In this document: in pieces, positions 17,789-26,295 of the stretch
Position numbering within the stretch: the stretch's first letter is position 1
Layout: every line of letters begins with the position of its first letter
From: Bacteroides sp.
GTDB lineage: Bacteria; Bacteroidota; Bacteroidia; Bacteroidales; Bacteroidaceae
Length of the DNA stretch: 64,000 nt
Direction of reading: 5' to 3'
Assembly (NCBI GenBank): GCA_022648295.1
Contig: JALCME010000014.1
Span: 62,001-126,000 of the forward strand
The notes under the pieces: generated by a model
Told to the model about the DNA's origin: nothing
What the model saw: the letters and a program-made list of their open reading frames with translations, nothing else
The model's database searches: none
Made by a program: the position numbers and the translations under genes

Positions 17789-18713
17789 TTATTCTTTTTT
17801 CCTGAGGTCGGGCAAGAGTTCTCTTACGTCCTTATCCGCTTCTTTATAATAAAGCATTTTCTCGATGGCATCGTTAAACCATTCTCTTGGGTTGACATCC
17901 GATTCCCTGCATGAACTGAGCAACGAGCATATGACACCCATATTCTCTATGGCTTCATGGTTTACACAAAACAGGAAATTCTTTCTTGAGGTGACTAGCG
18001 GGCGTATCGCATTTTCCGCTATGTTGTTCTCAATCATTAACCGGTCATTCTCCAGACAAGTGTACATCTTCGGCCAAATTGAACATATGCATGCTATGGC
18101 TTTCCCCATACGGCTCTTGGGTAGGAGCTTGCCATAGTTCTCTTTCATCTATTTTTCCATATAATCCAGAGTCGATTCGGACACGCGCTGGCGAAGTTCG
18201 ACGATGCCATTCATATGTCAGCTCCTTTTCCTTTGCTTCCCTTTACATCTGATAAAGTTTCTGTATCTCCAAAAGTATCTCGTCCGCAATGCTTTTGCTT
18301 TCCGCCTTGGCTTCCTCAAAATAACGTCGCGTATGGGCCGCCGACAAGGCGCACGTCCTTTCTGCCCTCAAAGATATTATATCTTGCATAGTTGTCGCTA
18401 TAAAGGTATCCCTTAAATTGTTTAAAAGTTTTGATGCCACTTTCTGAGACCTAGAACCTTTATCATAATGGAACAGGACCAGACGTTTGATTATCGAACG
18501 CCCCATCCACAGATATTCCTTTGCCACTTACCTCTTTTTGTGGTCTATAACAGGAAGGGATGTTTAGTCAACTTGCACATAGTTGGATGAGAATATCACG
18601 TTTTTCAGCCCTTCATAAAGCGAACGGAGCATCTCGCAAGCAAGTTTGGACCAAGCGTCAACGGTGTTTCTGAATACGGTGATACCGAGATGGCGGAACT
18701 CCTCTTGTATATA
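17789..18713 (-). pseudogene. IS66-family transposase (TnpC) remnant
   Basis: Several reading-frame pieces on the minus strand together resemble IS66 TnpC. From the 5' side: EEFRHLGITVF and NTVDAWSKLA; YVQVD and TSLPVID (catalytic Asp region) broken by stops; VLFHYDKGSRSQKVASKLL and HTRRYFEEAK; then NNIAENAIRPLVTSRKNFLF and SLLSSCRESDVNPREW near the C-terminus. In-frame stops and at least one frameshift make it inactive. Neither IS end is obvious. The 5' side is interrupted by the 238-bp MITE-like insertion, so the transposase was probably already dead or died then. Confidence 0.85.
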
Positions 18714-18951
18714 GGGTTCACTGAATAATTGTTATTTATTGATCTTGAGGAGTATGGCATTTAAAATATTGTGGTTTTAACACTAAATACATAATTTCTT
18801 GTATTAACAGCCTATCGCTACAAGTAAAAAATAATATTTGCGATAGTTTATCGTATCAATCTTACACATAAATGCCATTATTCATGCTGTTTTCCTGAAA
18901 GAAGCCATACTTTTGCTTAATTATAAGCAAAATGAGTTATTCAGCAAACCC
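18714..18951. mobile_element. 238-bp MITE-like insertion with TATATA target duplication
   Basis: The ends are imperfect inverted repeats: GGGTTCACTGAATAA on the left, and on the right the complement of GGGTTTGCTGAATAA (13 of 15 match). The same six bases TATATA flank it on both sides (18708-18713 and 18952-18957), as expected of a target-site duplication. It encodes no protein, so it must have been moved by a transposase elsewhere. It sits inside the IS66 remnant, and removing it with one TATATA restores a continuous IS66-like reading. Confidence 0.8.
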
Positions 18952-18957
18952 TATATA

Positions 18958-19300
18958 TAGGAATCTGAGGAAACGGGCGCATCTTTGACGTTTATTGATG
19001 ATAAACCGGAAATATCAGTTGTCGACGCAACTACCATTCTATTGTTGCTCCGTTTAAGACCGAACTTGAATTTCCAATAATAGAAACTCGATTTTGAATA
19101 TGCTTCATTCGAACAAACATTCTACACTTTAAACCCGCTTACCTTTTTATATCTGAGGATTCCCAGGAATTCATCGCGACTCATCTCTGATCTATACCTT
19201 CACATTTTTTTGACGTAAAGGAACGAAGAGCTTTTTGTTTTGACAATATATATTTTATTGAGTACTTGTGTTCATTTGAATATTGACATAATATCTAAGT
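18958..19300. other. Gene-free stretch downstream of the helicase
   Basis: About 340 bases with no supported gene. The part next to the MITE may be the degraded 5' portion of the IS66 transposase, but no family motif is clear. Near 19140-19200 a segment reads like old coding DNA, without identity. Confidence 0.35.
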
Positions 19301-22300
19301 CTAATTGCTACAATATACTTTCAAGTCAATATTTGAGGTATCTTTAATATATGAGCTCACAGCACCTAATAAATTTAGAATATCCTCACTTGGATTAGAA
19401 CGACTCAATGATGGTTGGACGATAGAAATGTGCAGAATCAAACTTTTTTTCCAACTTACCTGCTTGCTAAAGTTTTCCAACATTTCTTTTGTTCCCTTGA
19501 GTATTCTGGAGGTACTCTGTCCATCATAGGTTTTTGTTTCTCTTGCCAACAAATGAGAAAAGAACTCTTTATTCTTTTCTTTATCATTCCATTTGAGGCC
19601 TTTTTGAGCCTGTCCACAGACTTCATAGAAGTTAGTAATCTGATTATTGACCTTCCCCTCATGAGCATATTTAAGATGATACAAATATACATGAATAGCC
19701 GATTCCTCATCCTTGATTCCCACTAAATCTGCAATTTCACCGCTTCCATCATCATCATACAAGATATCAAAGAGGTTCATTATATATTGAGAGAAATAAT
19801 ATTGGATAGAATCTTTACGATATGGGAATGACCTTTGGGATTCTTTTTCCAAACTTACACCTTCCCAATCTAATCCAATTAGAGTATCTTTATTTATGGG
19901 CAATATTCTATCATTAACTTGAACTAGATTTGTAGCAAATAGCTGTGATCCATTTGCAAAATAGATAACAGGGACAGAATTGTCTGTATTAAAATAATCG
20001 CAAATATTGGCAAAAGATTTGTTCCCATAACTGAAGCCAATAATATCTCCAGATGTTTGAGAAACTTTGTAACATGATGTTTCTCTATTCATAAAGTACT
20101 CTATCTTATAGGTAGAGCGACTTATACCATCTATTACAATCTCAAATTCTATGGTTGAATCAATCTCTTTATGAATCAACCTAAGATCTACCACGAAAAG
20201 ATTATAGTCTATGACACCTTTTCTTACATAAATACAATGCTCAAAATAGTCAGTTAATAATTCCACATCCCAATCTATTGAAATGGGATAAACCTGTGGA
20301 AGCTCGTTAATACTACGAATTTTTAACGTATTTCTGAAAACAACGTCAGGGTCAATAGTCTCGTCTTCAACTAGTTCTCCTATCATTCTTGTCCAATTTT
20401 TAAACTCTAGTAAGTTGGCGGTCATGTAACTCCAGATTTTACCTTTAAGAGAACAACCAATACTCGTTTTTACACCATTTCGATAACCATTACCAAAGAT
20501 ATTATTTTTGGATAACTGATTCTGTTCCGTCAGTGTTATTCCTTCCTGAACATCTTTACCATAAAAGGATTTGAATGAGATATTACCAATTCGACCTTTA
20601 CGTCCACCGAAATTAACTACTGCAAACCGTTTCACATCTGAAAATACTCGGAATACGTTATTTCCAGAAACTCTGACTGGTTCTTGTTCTGTTCCAAATA
20701 TGGCTTTTACAAGTTTATCAGTATCAATAGTTGATGAACTATTAATATAAGCATGATTGTATTTGGGCGTGCAATATCGATGGACTATCACAACATCCCA
20801 TATCAAGTTCTGTATTCCATCACTAATACTCCAACCAACTTTTTCTATTGAGCCTAAGACTATAACCAAAGTATCACTTTCCTCATTCAGTGTTCCATAA
20901 CGATAACAAAAATTATCCTCAGTAAAAATAGATTCCCAAGCTTTTGGATTCCATGTGTCTCCTGTCTTATAGATAATGGTACTTAGAGCAGGCATTATGC
21001 TTTTGAACGGCACTTTTGTATCATCAATATTCTTAAAAGAATGAATGAACTTATTAAAATCTATTTCTTCTTTAGTTGCTCCATCATTCATAATTGGCAA
21101 CAAAGAGTTCCAGTCTGCATCTCTTGCATAAAGTTCTTGAAGTTCGTCATGAATAGTGGGATAAGCAATATTTGCAATAAAACTTGCATTACCCAATTTA
21201 GAATCATATGCAGTACGGGTAAAACGACCAATGAATTGAAGGGTTACTGCTACGCTCTGTCGTGAATCATGAATTGCAGCAATTTTCATTTCTGGCAAAT
21301 CAAAGCCTTCACCAAGCATATTTACGCAGACTATTATTCTATGCTTTTTTGCTTTTATTTCGGCAAGAATGGAAGATTTATTACTCATTGAACTATAAAT
21401 CACAACGGGATTATATTCAGCATATTCAGCATAATACTTCATTATTTCGTTTGCTCTTTTTCTTGAAGCGCAACGAGCCATCAAAATATGATCATATCCT
21501 TTTTTCTGATCCTCTCTTAGTATTGAAACAGCTTGATTAGCTATGACTTGATCTGCTATGGTGTTGTCATATACTCTTACTGGGATAAAATTTATTGGTT
21601 TGTAATACCCTTGTTCTTGAGCATCTTTTAGAGAAAACGAATATATAAATTCACCTTGTATCCTTTTCCCATCATTTCTGAATGGGGTAGCAGTAAAAAA
21701 CGTTACCTTTTCTCGATTAAAAGAATTGATAAAGTCACTCCAAGTTTGAGCCTCAGAATGGTGAGCTTCATCAACAAATAGATGTGACATCTTATCAGCT
21801 AATAATTTCTTTACATCATCTGAAGCTTTTGCTATTAAAGGCATTGTTGTAACTACGACATTGGAATGCTCTATAAAATTTTGCCATTGTTGTGTGTTCA
21901 TATTTTCTTTAACTACAGCAACAATAGGACATATACAATCTTCCGAAACAATGCCAAATTTGGGGAGTACACCGAGAGAAATAAACTTTTCTGAAAGTTG
22001 ATCACGTAATGCATCTGAAGGAACTGTCACAAGCAGTTTGTTACATTGGTTGGCAACCAATACACTGAGCATAGTCTCTGTCTTACCTGTTCCTGTTGGC
22101 ATTACAATAATATTTCTGTCAACGGAAGATTGAGCTTTTGACATAAACGCATAGATTGCACCAAGCTGAGGAATACGAAGTCCCGGAATTCCATTTGTAA
22201 AATCTTCTTTTGAGTATAGAAATTTTCCGCGCCAGCTTTCAACTATGTCATTCGGTGTTAAAGAATTCATCAAAGGATGCTTTATCCAACTAACAAATTG

Positions 22301-22549
22301 GAGATCTCCTCGAACAAGAGAGTCCTTTGTTGGCTTTTTGTTTACTTGTACTCCATATTCACATTGAATATTGTCATCATTGTTTTTGGTTAATTCAACT
22401 GTATTATTACCAACTTGAATTACAAATGGCTGTTCACTAATTACTCGTATATCATCAGACAAAATAATGTCTTGACCATATTTACGAATAATCTTATTTT
22501 TCCCTATCTGGAAAATCACCTTTTTTATATCTCTTGATAATGTAAGCAT
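19301..22549 (-). CDS. Orphan SF2 DEAD/DEAH-box helicase, probable defence or restriction component
   Basis: 1082 aa, cytosolic. An N-terminal domain of about 110 residues is followed by an SF2 helicase core. Motif I is MPTGTGKTET (about 148), motif II VDEAHH (about 260), motif III FTATPFR (about 286), motif VI QFIGRFTR (about 438). About 600 C-terminal residues resemble nothing I can name. The core is like that of type III/type I restriction translocases (ResIII) and stand-alone defence helicases. No nuclease motif is clear. Upstream lie fragments of an XRE regulator and another protein, so it may be the survivor of a larger operon. The gene is intact. Confidence 0.75.
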   Translation of the reverse strand: MLTLSRDIKKVIFQIGKNKIIRKYGQDIILSDDIRVISEQPFVIQVGNNTVELTKNNDDNIQCEYGVQVNKKPTKDSLVRGDLQFVSWIKHPLMNSLTPNDIVESWRGKFLYSKEDFTNGIPGLRIPQLGAIYAFMSKAQSSVDRNIIVMPTGTGKTETMLSVLVANQCNKLLVTVPSDALRDQLSEKFISLGVLPKFGIVSEDCICPIVAVVKENMNTQQWQNFIEHSNVVVTTMPLIAKASDDVKKLLADKMSHLFVDEAHHSEAQTWSDFINSFNREKVTFFTATPFRNDGKRIQGEFIYSFSLKDAQEQGYYKPINFIPVRVYDNTIADQVIANQAVSILREDQKKGYDHILMARCASRKRANEIMKYYAEYAEYNPVVIYSSMSNKSSILAEIKAKKHRIIVCVNMLGEGFDLPEMKIAAIHDSRQSVAVTLQFIGRFTRTAYDSKLGNASFIANIAYPTIHDELQELYARDADWNSLLPIMNDGATKEEIDFNKFIHSFKNIDDTKVPFKSIMPALSTIIYKTGDTWNPKAWESIFTEDNFCYRYGTLNEESDTLVIVLGSIEKVGWSISDGIQNLIWDVVIVHRYCTPKYNHAYINSSSTIDTDKLVKAIFGTEQEPVRVSGNNVFRVFSDVKRFAVVNFGGRKGRIGNISFKSFYGKDVQEGITLTEQNQLSKNNIFGNGYRNGVKTSIGCSLKGKIWSYMTANLLEFKNWTRMIGELVEDETIDPDVVFRNTLKIRSINELPQVYPISIDWDVELLTDYFEHCIYVRKGVIDYNLFVVDLRLIHKEIDSTIEFEIVIDGISRSTYKIEYFMNRETSCYKVSQTSGDIIGFSYGNKSFANICDYFNTDNSVPVIYFANGSQLFATNLVQVNDRILPINKDTLIGLDWEGVSLEKESQRSFPYRKDSIQYYFSQYIMNLFDILYDDDGSGEIADLVGIKDEESAIHVYLYHLKYAHEGKVNNQITNFYEVCGQAQKGLKWNDKEKNKEFFSHLLARETKTYDGQSTSRILKGTKEMLENFSKQVSWKKSLILHISIVQPSLSRSNPSEDILNLLGAVSSYIKDTSNIDLKVYCSN

Positions 22550-22593
22550 AATCCATTGAATTTATGGTTGTTATTATAAAAGTTAAGCTCTTA

Positions 22594-22791
22594 TTATAAA
22601 TAATATGAATAATGTATTTTTACACCACCGGCATGAAGGACTACAAAATCCTTACGATCAGGATATTCAACCACCCAACCTTGATAATGGTCATGGAGTT
22701 TCTGTTTTACGCCATCATATTCAAATTCATCAAATGTAATGACTTGTAGATTGCTCCACAAATATTCGGTGCTGTGAGAAGATGGTAATTC
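22594..22791 (-). pseudogene. C-terminal fragment of an unrecognised protein, upstream of the helicase
   Basis: A 66-codon open stretch without a start codon, ending 45 nt before the helicase start. The reading EYLWSNLQVITFDEFEYDG and KLHDHYQGWVVEYPDRKDF looks like authentic protein rather than random frame. I cannot name the family. A methyltransferase or other restriction-associated subunit would suit its place between an XRE regulator and a helicase, but that is a guess. It appears to be the 3' end of a gene removed by deletion. Confidence 0.5.
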
Positions 22792-22807
22792 TTACCAACT
22801 TAATCAA

Positions 22808-22918
22808 CTATTCAGTACTTAAAAGTATTTTTAAACATTGTTCTGCCAACCACTTATCGGTACGTTTTTTCTCAGCCAGCACTACTTTCAATCTATTGAT
22901 GCCTTTTGTCGCTTCCAT
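22808..22918 (-). pseudogene. Truncated XRE-family regulator
   Basis: 36 codons, starting MEATKGINRLKVVLAEKKR and TDKWLAEQ, then an unrelated tail and a stop. This is the opening of a small Bacteroidetes helix-turn-helix regulator of about 70 residues, cut just before the recognition helix. It cannot bind DNA as it stands. With the fragment at 22594 it brackets a deletion junction near 22792-22830. Confidence 0.7.
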
Positions 22919-23085
22919 CGTTCTGATAGTTTGATGTAATTTAACTTATATTTACAAAGGTAATAACAATTCCCGATATTGCTCCATAAATCTTGAAAAA
23001 TTACCAAAAGAATTGCTGATTACATCAATTTGATGGCATTTTAATGCGATTCTGTGCTTTTTATGCCACTATTTAATAACGTCTT

Positions 23086-23119
23086 TGTGCAATTATATTA
23101 TTGATATATTGTACCTTTG
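23086..23119 (+). promoter_or_regulatory. Promoter of the conjugation operon
   Basis: TTTG at 23086-23089, 22 nt, TACCTTTG at 23112-23119, a good Bacteroides-type promoter about 135 nt ahead of the ParA-like gene. The leader contains a small hairpin, CACCC-ATT-GGGTG, near 23136-23150. The stretch 22919-23253 holds nothing else clear. Confidence 0.65.
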
Positions 23120-23253
23120 TACCAATAGTTGATCACCCATTGGGTGCAAGATGATTGATACATCGTCAACGTTTACTTGTTTTGGGGCCCAACTCCTCTC
23201 ATAATCGGCCTACCAAAAAGGAGTTTGTTCTAATTTTTAATGAGTAAACGTAT

Positions 23254-23946
23254 ATGTCAGACAACATCATTATTACTTTTGCCAATCAAAAAGGCGGCGT
23301 AGGCAAGACAACGCTTTGTACGCTGTTTGCCAATTATCTGGTAGCCCACCGAAAGAAGGTTCTTGTCATTGACTGTGACGTCCAACAAACTATCAGTTTC
23401 AGACGCAAAGCTGACCTTCAGAAATATATGGATGTGACTATTCCTTACAATATTCAACCTTTCAATATTGCCAACGCCACGAACGTACAAAATCTGATGA
23501 CAAACCTTCGGAAAATGCAGGGTATCATTTTGATTGATGCTCCAGGCAATCTTACCCAGCAAGGGCTGATTCCCATCTTCGTCAACTCGGATTACGTTAT
23601 CTGTCCTTTTCAGTATGAAGTGACTTCCATCAATGCCACAGCTACCTTCATTTCGTTTATCTACAAGATAAGAGCCAAGCTTTCAGAGGATGTGGCACAA
23701 CTGTTCTTGGTTGATAATAGTCATGACAAGCGCTTTGGAAAGAAAGAGGAATTGGATTTATGGCGAATGACGGCAAAGCGTTTCTCCGAGTATGGATATA
23801 TAACGCCTATGGTAGAATATCGGGCAGAAATGCGTCGATACACTACTTTATATCTGATGAAGACACAGGAGGCCATCATTAGCCCTGCGTTTGATTTTAT
23901 CTACAATCACATTTTTATAAAAGGAGAAAAGAATGGAAAAGAATAA
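23254..23946 (+). CDS. traA: ParA-family ATPase (TraA-like), first gene of the transfer operon
   Basis: 230 aa. A deviant Walker A, KGGVGKTT (residues 13-20), follows ITFANQ at the N-terminus. Walker A' is VIDCDVQQT (about 43-51), and Walker B is IILIDAPGN (about 93-101). This is the MinD/ParA type found at the head of Bacteroidetes conjugative element tra operons, where it is called TraA. It may partition or position the element or its transfer machinery. It overlaps the next gene by 14 nt, so the two are coupled. Confidence 0.85.
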   Translation: MSDNIIITFANQKGGVGKTTLCTLFANYLVAHRKKVLVIDCDVQQTISFRRKADLQKYMDVTIPYNIQPFNIANATNVQNLMTNLRKMQGIILIDAPGNLTQQGLIPIFVNSDYVICPFQYEVTSINATATFISFIYKIRAKLSEDVAQLFLVDNSHDKRFGKKEELDLWRMTAKRFSEYGYITPMVEYRAEMRRYTTLYLMKTQEAIISPAFDFIYNHIFIKGEKNGKE

Positions 23947-24286
23947 TATCCTTTCAGTGGACGACCTCATGCAGTTGCCTGAAATAGACGGTTTAGTTCA
24001 GGAGGTAAAGGGTCAACAAACGGTAAAAACTGAAGGGAAAGAAATCCAAACAGGAAATGACCAATGGAGGCTCTTTCTTCAGCATCTGGACAGCTACAGT
24101 TATCTCGTCAGAAAGGCCAGTCGTAAGGGCTATTGGATTGATGATGACATTGCAGAGACCTTGAAGTCTTGTGACATCGACCACAAGTCAGTAGCCGACA
24201 TCATCAATGCCATAGTCAGAACTTTTATAGAACAGAACGCGGAACATCTGCGTGAATACATCAAGAGGAGGAACAGTCTTATCTAA
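23933..24286 (+). CDS. DUF3408-like small transfer protein (TraB/TraC-like)
   Basis: 117 aa, no membrane segment or signal. The C-terminal half (SYLVRKASRKGYWIDDDIAE and IINAIVRTFIEQN) looks like a ribbon-helix-helix or DUF3408-type fold, commonly found directly after the ParA-like gene in Bacteroidetes transfer operons. It may act as ParB-like DNA-binding partner of the upstream ATPase; this is inferred from pairing and overlap only. Confidence 0.6.
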   Translation: MEKNNILSVDDLMQLPEIDGLVQEVKGQQTVKTEGKEIQTGNDQWRLFLQHLDSYSYLVRKASRKGYWIDDDIAETLKSCDIDHKSVADIINAIVRTFIEQNAEHLREYIKRRNSLI

Positions 24287-24298
24287 AATCATATCATC

Positions 24299-24949
24299 AT
24301 GAGAAAAATCATTTGGACAGCGGATATGGTTGCTCAACTAAAGCACTATTATCCCATTTTTTCAGACATCGAACTGGCCGAAAGAATGAACATCGGCAGC
24401 AAGTCTGTCGTCAAGAAAGCAAAATCACTTGGACTGAAAAAGTACCCACTCAGTGGTCGGCAACAGGACGCCGTCAGTGTAATAATCGCCATGTTTACGG
24501 AATATTCCTACAGGGAAATGGCAAAAGTGGCTAAGGTATCTTACCGAACTATTTCCCGTATTGTCAAGGAACTGAACTTGCGACGTACCGCCGATGAAGA
24601 ACGTAGGCTCCGCTCCAAGTCAAGGAAAGACTTGATCCGATTGGAACGAGCCCATGTCACCTTCGGCTTGCCACCGATTACACGCATCAAGGTTGTGAGC
24701 AACAAACATCGGAGCCGTCTGCGCGTTAAACTGAAATCTTGTGGGTATATCGTCCTGAAAGGAAGTAACACCATCTACTACCTGTCTGATTTCAAAAGAC
24801 ATTTCAGACGAGAGGCTAACGGTCTGAAGATGGGATTGAAGTTCGCCCCTTTTCATGACTCTGATTCTGAAAATAAGAGAAATGCGGTAGGTGGCTCAGA
24901 CTGCCAAATGCCTTCATTTTCAACTTTAGGAGTGACCGGAACTATCTAA
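24299..24949 (+). CDS. Helix-turn-helix protein of the transfer operon
   Basis: 216 aa. Two helix-turn-helix-like segments are visible: WTADMVAQLKHYYPIFSDIE with ELAERMNIGSKSVVKKAKSL (residues 5-46), a Myb/SANT-like pattern, and YSYREMAKVAKVSYRTISRI (about 70-89). The rest is basic (many Arg/Lys), consistent with DNA binding. It could regulate transfer genes. It follows the previous gene by 12 nt. I do not recognise a named family. Confidence 0.6.
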   Translation: MRKIIWTADMVAQLKHYYPIFSDIELAERMNIGSKSVVKKAKSLGLKKYPLSGRQQDAVSVIIAMFTEYSYREMAKVAKVSYRTISRIVKELNLRRTADEERRLRSKSRKDLIRLERAHVTFGLPPITRIKVVSNKHRSRLRVKLKSCGYIVLKGSNTIYYLSDFKRHFRREANGLKMGLKFAPFHDSDSENKRNAVGGSDCQMPSFSTLGVTGTI

Positions 24950-25017
24950 AAGAGGACTCTTTGTTTTCATCTTTCTATTTGATTTTGAATTGGGGCGACA
25001 ACCATAACAGGTTAATG

Positions 25018-25025
25018 TACCTTTG
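25018..25025 (+). promoter_or_regulatory. Putative internal promoter (-7 box) of the tra operon
   Basis: TACCTTTG is the same -7 sequence as at the operon head. A TTG about 25 nt upstream could be the -33 element. Its position over an upstream open-frame start argues that the next protein begins at 25059, not at 25023. Confidence 0.5.
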
Positions 25026-25058
25026 CACAAATACTGTCTCATTAAAAACATACAAGAC

Positions 25059-25409
25059 ATGACATTCGGAAACATATTCACATTTATCGTCATCTGTTAC
25101 ATCATCTACTATGTGGGGATGATTGTTTATGACACTTATTTTAAGAAAGACGATATACCACAAGATATCCAGACGGAAGAGGAAGAAGTGGACATCTCAG
25201 ATGAAGTTCAGCAGTTCCAACCAGTCTGTATCTCGAAAGACAGGGTTCAAAAGCCCACGCATTCGTTTTCTGAAGAGCCCACCATGAGTGGCGGTATTGA
25301 AGTGGATGACCTACTGTCCATGACAGATGAACTGGCTGAGAAAGGCAGTCAGAGTATACTGGGACAAACCTTGGCTGTAAAGTGGGAAGAATATACACCT
25401 GCAGTGTAG
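25059..25409 (+). CDS. Small single-pass membrane protein (TraD-like position)
   Basis: 116 aa. One hydrophobic segment at the N-terminus (FIVICYIIYYVGMIVY, about residues 8-24) is followed by an acidic, glutamate-rich cytosolic tail (TEEEEVDISDEVQQ). Upstream in-frame start at 25023 lies in the putative promoter, so 25059 is chosen. Its place between the DNA-binding genes and TraE corresponds to TraD of Bacteroidetes elements, but sequence identity to that family is not clear to me. Confidence 0.55.
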   Translation: MTFGNIFTFIVICYIIYYVGMIVYDTYFKKDDIPQDIQTEEEEVDISDEVQQFQPVCISKDRVQKPTHSFSEEPTMSGGIEVDDLLSMTDELAEKGSQSILGQTLAVKWEEYTPAV

Positions 25410-25574
25410 CTTTAAAATTACGACAAACAGCCTTCTAACTCATTTTCCCCGTTCCATATATCGGAACAATTTTATCTGTAACTCCAGAAATCATTCAAAT
25501 ACCTGTTTCTTTAATCTGTTATCACTTGTTGCTTTAATCTGAAACGTAATGTTTAACGATTACATTTATCATTT

Positions 25575-25934
25575 ATGTTGCAACAGATTAAAAGAAAAGG
25601 GAGAAAAGCCCTTGATAAAGTTTTCAACAATCGTTTAGCCCAACGTGCCGTCGTTACTTGCTGTACGATGGCCTTCTGTGTGTCAGAGTCCATGGCAAGC
25701 AGCAAAGGTGCCGGTGGATTCTCCAAGGCTACTTCGGAGATTTCGTCTTACCAGACACCCGTGTCAAACCTGATGAAAGCCATTGCAGCGGTCATCGTGC
25801 TTGTCGGTGCGTTCAATGTCTATTTCAAGATGCAGAACGGCGATCAGGACGTAAAGAAAACCATTATGCTTACCATCGGCGGCTGTGTGGCTTTCATCGC
25901 CATGTCCGAAGCACTGCCCCTGTTTTTCAAGTAA
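25575..25934 (+). CDS. traE: Conjugal transfer protein TraE (DUF4134)
   Basis: 119 aa. A signal-like hydrophobic stretch (residues 22-40, cleavage near SMAS) and two further membrane helices (about 67-83 and 97-115). FSKATSEISSYQTPVSNLMK and FNVYFKMQNGDQDVKKTIM are characteristic of DUF4134/TraE. This is the small inner-membrane component comparable to VirB2/VirB3-type subunits in Bacteroidetes type IV secretion. It is followed closely by TraF, as usual. Confidence 0.85.
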   Translation: MLQQIKRKGRKALDKVFNNRLAQRAVVTCCTMAFCVSESMASSKGAGGFSKATSEISSYQTPVSNLMKAIAAVIVLVGAFNVYFKMQNGDQDVKKTIMLTIGGCVAFIAMSEALPLFFK

Positions 25935-26000
25935 CAGACTAAAGGAAGATTTCATGTACTTTGCAAAAGAGTATGGCGTCTTCCTTTTCAATACGATCTT

Positions 26001-26288
26001 ATGGACATCTATCGTGAAGGTTATCCCGTTTTCAAAGGACTTCAAAAGCCATTGGAACTGATGGGCATCAGAGGCCGATTCCTAACATTGGCTGCCGGGG
26101 CCATTGGTGTGTCGTTCATCGGCTTCATCGTGTTTTCCATTCTGATTGGGAAATTGGCAGGATTCATCGCTATGATAGCCATGGCGCTGATTGGGCTCAT
26201 CACCATTTATATCAAGCAGCGGGGAGGACTTCATGCCAAACATCGATATCACGGCATTATTATATACAACAATCTATTTACCCATTGA
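26001..26288 (+). CDS. traF: Conjugal transfer protein TraF (DUF4133)
   Basis: 95 aa. YPVFKGLQKPLELMGIRGRF is the DUF4133 opening, followed by two adjacent membrane helices (about 27-70) and a basic C-terminal tail. It corresponds to VirB3-like inner-membrane partners of the TraG ATPase, whose gene begins 7 nt later. A 66-nt gap from TraE contains an 8-bp inverted repeat (AAGGAAGA/TCTTCCTT). Confidence 0.85.
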   Translation: MDIYREGYPVFKGLQKPLELMGIRGRFLTLAAGAIGVSFIGFIVFSILIGKLAGFIAMIAMALIGLITIYIKQRGGLHAKHRYHGIIIYNNLFTH

Positions 26289-26295
26289 AAGAACG

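Noticed and set aside
25410..25574. GTTCC/GGAAC hairpin as terminator in the tra operon
   Set aside because: Only a 5-bp stem with a weak T tract; it lies inside an operon expected to be read through.
26191..26295. Upstream extension of TraG
   Set aside because: Begins with TTG inside traF; the ATG at 26296 after the traF stop has a purine-rich stretch ahead and fits the family start.
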